NCBI GenBank assembly: GCA_025465475.1
Contig: JAODMR010000005.1
Span: 26,700-90,699, forward strand
Reading direction: 5' to 3'
Length of the DNA stretch: 64,000 nt
Source: Micrococcaceae bacterium
Lineage (GTDB): Bacteria; Actinomycetota; Actinomycetes; Actinomycetales; Micrococcaceae
Shown: in pieces, positions 62,990-64,000 of the stretch
Position numbering within the stretch: position 1 is the first letter of the stretch
How the letters are laid out: every line of letters begins with the position of its first letter
Notes under the pieces: model-generated
Database searches by the model: none
Told to the model about the DNA's origin: nothing
The model's input: the letters and a program-made list of their open reading frames with translations, nothing else
Program-made: the position numbers and the translations under genes

Positions 62990-63038
62990 CCCGCATGGCC
63001 GGACCAACCTCTTGCTGGTCCCGCATGGCCGGACCAAC
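62990..63038. repeat. Two 19-base direct repeats in the gap upstream of the DUF4232 gene
   Basis: CCCGCATGGCCGGACCAAC occurs at 62990-63008 and 63020-63038; GCTGGTCCCGC also appears at both ends, making short inverted pairs (GGTCC/GGACC). Function unknown; the stretch is 3' of two convergent genes. Confidence 0.8.
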
Positions 63039-63062
63039 AGCGCCCGGCTGGTCCCGCCCGGC

Positions 63063-63728
63063 CTAGGCGTGCTGGAACGCGCCGATGGTGAGCAGCACCA
63101 GTGACGGATCGCTGCAACCGGTCAGCGGATGGGCGATGTACAAGGCGTCGGTGGCGCTCGGCGGATACACCCGGAGACCGTCGGCCGGCACCTGGTCGCA
63201 GGACTGGTAGTTGGCGGCTTGGCTGTAACGCAACTGCGCTGCGGCGACCCCGCCGGGAACCAGGGTGATGGGTCCGGACGACGGCAAGGCCGGGTCACGG
63301 TCCGCGGGGGCACCGAGTTGGGTCCCGTTTCCGTTGGCCACCAGCGAAACCCCCGGGTAGCCATCCAGGATGCAGGGCGTCGGGGACGAATTGGTGACCT
63401 GCAGGCTCATGTACACGCTGCCCGCGGCACCTCCACCGGAGTCATCCAAAGCGCCCGTCAGCTGGGTTGCGGTGCACAGCGCCGGTGCCGCGGCCGGTTC
63501 CCCTGTCCGGGTGGCCGTTGCCGGCGGTTCGGTCGTGGCCGTCGGAGCCGGAGAGGTTGGTTTGGGGGTGGCTGAGGGAGTGCTCGTCGCCGCCGTGGTC
63601 GCTGCCGCTGCCGACGTGGATCCGGCAGCGCTGGGGGAGCCCGACGTCGAACATCCGGCCAGGGCGGCAATGGCGAGCGCGGCCGTTCCCAGCAGGGCCA
63701 CGTTGCGGATACTTCCCGTAGTAGTCAT
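63063..63728 (-). CDS. DUF4232 lipoprotein
   Basis: 221 residues. Signal and lipobox ALAIAALAGCSTSG (Cys ~26), an Ala/Ser/Thr/Pro linker, then a beta-rich domain with LCTATQLTGALDDSGGGAAGSVYMSLQVTNSSPTPCILDGYPGVSLV, TLVPGGVAAAQLRYSQAANYQSCDQVPADGLRVYPP and a final Cys (LTGCSDPS). These are DUF4232 features (four cysteines, actinobacterial secreted proteins). Function not known. Confidence 0.88.
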   Translation of the reverse strand: MTTTGSIRNVALLGTAALAIAALAGCSTSGSPSAAGSTSAAAATTAATSTPSATPKPTSPAPTATTEPPATATRTGEPAAAPALCTATQLTGALDDSGGGAAGSVYMSLQVTNSSPTPCILDGYPGVSLVANGNGTQLGAPADRDPALPSSGPITLVPGGVAAAQLRYSQAANYQSCDQVPADGLRVYPPSATDALYIAHPLTGCSDPSLVLLTIGAFQHA

Positions 63729-63753
63729 GCGTCCACCCTAGCGGCGGGTACCG

Positions 63754-64000
63754 TCAGAAGCTGGAGGAACTGCCGGAACCGGAGAAGCTCCCGCCACTGC
63801 TGCCATATCCGGTGGTGCTGCCGCTGCCCGTGCTGGCGACGCTGCTCCGGGCCAAGCTGAAGCCGGCGTTGAACATGCCCACCGAGTAGAACGAGTACCC
63901 GGGTCCCACCGTGTCCAGGATGCTCGCCCGAGGGCGGACGGGTTTGCGGTACGACTTTTCCATGCTCCGGCGCATCACCTCGGCCTGCCGATTGTCCTTC
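63754..64000 (-). CDS. C-terminal part of a Gly/Ser-tailed surface protein (partial at window edge)
   Basis: The frame continues past the right edge without a stop; the visible ~82 residues read ...AEVMRRSMEKSYRKPVRPRASILDTVGPGYSFYSVGMFNAGFSLARS and end SSGGSFSGSGSSSSF. This Gly/Ser tail is seen at the end of TPM (YgcG)/DUF5129-type membrane-associated proteins of Micrococcaceae, but the domain itself lies outside the window. Any internal ATG is not a real start. Confidence 0.5.
   Translation of the reverse strand, partial: KDNRQAEVMRRSMEKSYRKPVRPRASILDTVGPGYSFYSVGMFNAGFSLARSSVASTGSGSTTGYGSSGGSFSGSGSSSSF

Overview
The window is high-GC DNA from a free-living actinobacterium. The DUF6318-type lipoprotein, the dnaX-recR-lysC order, the small SRP RNA and the mix of carbohydrate genes suggest the Micrococcaceae (Arthrobacter or Pseudarthrobacter-like). 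That placement is inference from gene content; no 16S rRNA gene is present. I see no prophage, transposase, integrase or CRISPR array.

Layout. 0-1.2 kb: minus-strand purS-purQ-purL start; the first codons of purL are made of copies of a dispersed palindromic repeat. 1.2-4.1 kb: an OhrR-type MarR regulator coupled to a glycosylase-like protein and an SSI-like lipoprotein, facing two tiny paralogous proteins of unknown function. 4.1-9.6 kb: lysC, recR, dnaX and the SRP RNA gene (minus). 9.6-15.7 kb: tRNA-Ser(GGA), two overlapping secreted-protein genes, an MpaB-type oxygenase, a HAD phosphatase, a ParB-like/LytR_C pair and a TetR regulator. 15.8-29.5 kb: a large sugar-catabolism region. One minus-strand unit holds two xylose-isomerase-like TIM barrels, two Gfo/Idh/MocA oxidoreductases and an MFS exporter. 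It diverges from a ROK regulator, followed by a LacI regulator and a LacI-operator-controlled ABC importer plus a GH5-like glycosidase. 29.6-40.9 kb: a DsbA-like protein, a large SLH-anchored subtilase, an MHS transporter, tgt, a FUSC protein and small enzymes. 40.9-46.2 kb: an iron(III) ABC importer operon and a GH76-like protein. 46.2-56.5 kb: an SDR/acyl-CoA dehydrogenase pair, ppc, DedA, a macro-domain protein, an RluA-family synthase and a zinc dehydrogenase. 56.5-64 kb: the nei-lhr DNA repair pair, a membrane protein, a DUF4232 lipoprotein and a partial Gly/Ser-tailed protein.

How the parts work together. The sugar region is the most coherent system. Import (ABC) and hydrolysis (GH) are controlled by a LacI operator lying exactly between -35 and -10 elements. 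Oxidation by the Gfo/Idh/MocA enzymes and carbon-skeleton chemistry by the TIM barrels lie in a second unit that shares a promoter region with the ROK regulator and contains a perfect TTGACG-AG-CGTCAA operator candidate. The pairing of two dehydrogenases with two isomerase-fold proteins matches the oxidation/elimination/hydration/reduction logic known for levoglucosan and other 3-keto-sugar routes, so a 3-keto-glycoside pathway is my preferred hypothesis. Other structure worth attention: the repeat family found both inside purL and between the importer and glycosidase genes, a possible internal TTG start for an aspartokinase beta subunit, a leaderless 46-codon ORF in the importer leader, and the pair of tiny FM(N/H)AT...FGPA proteins.
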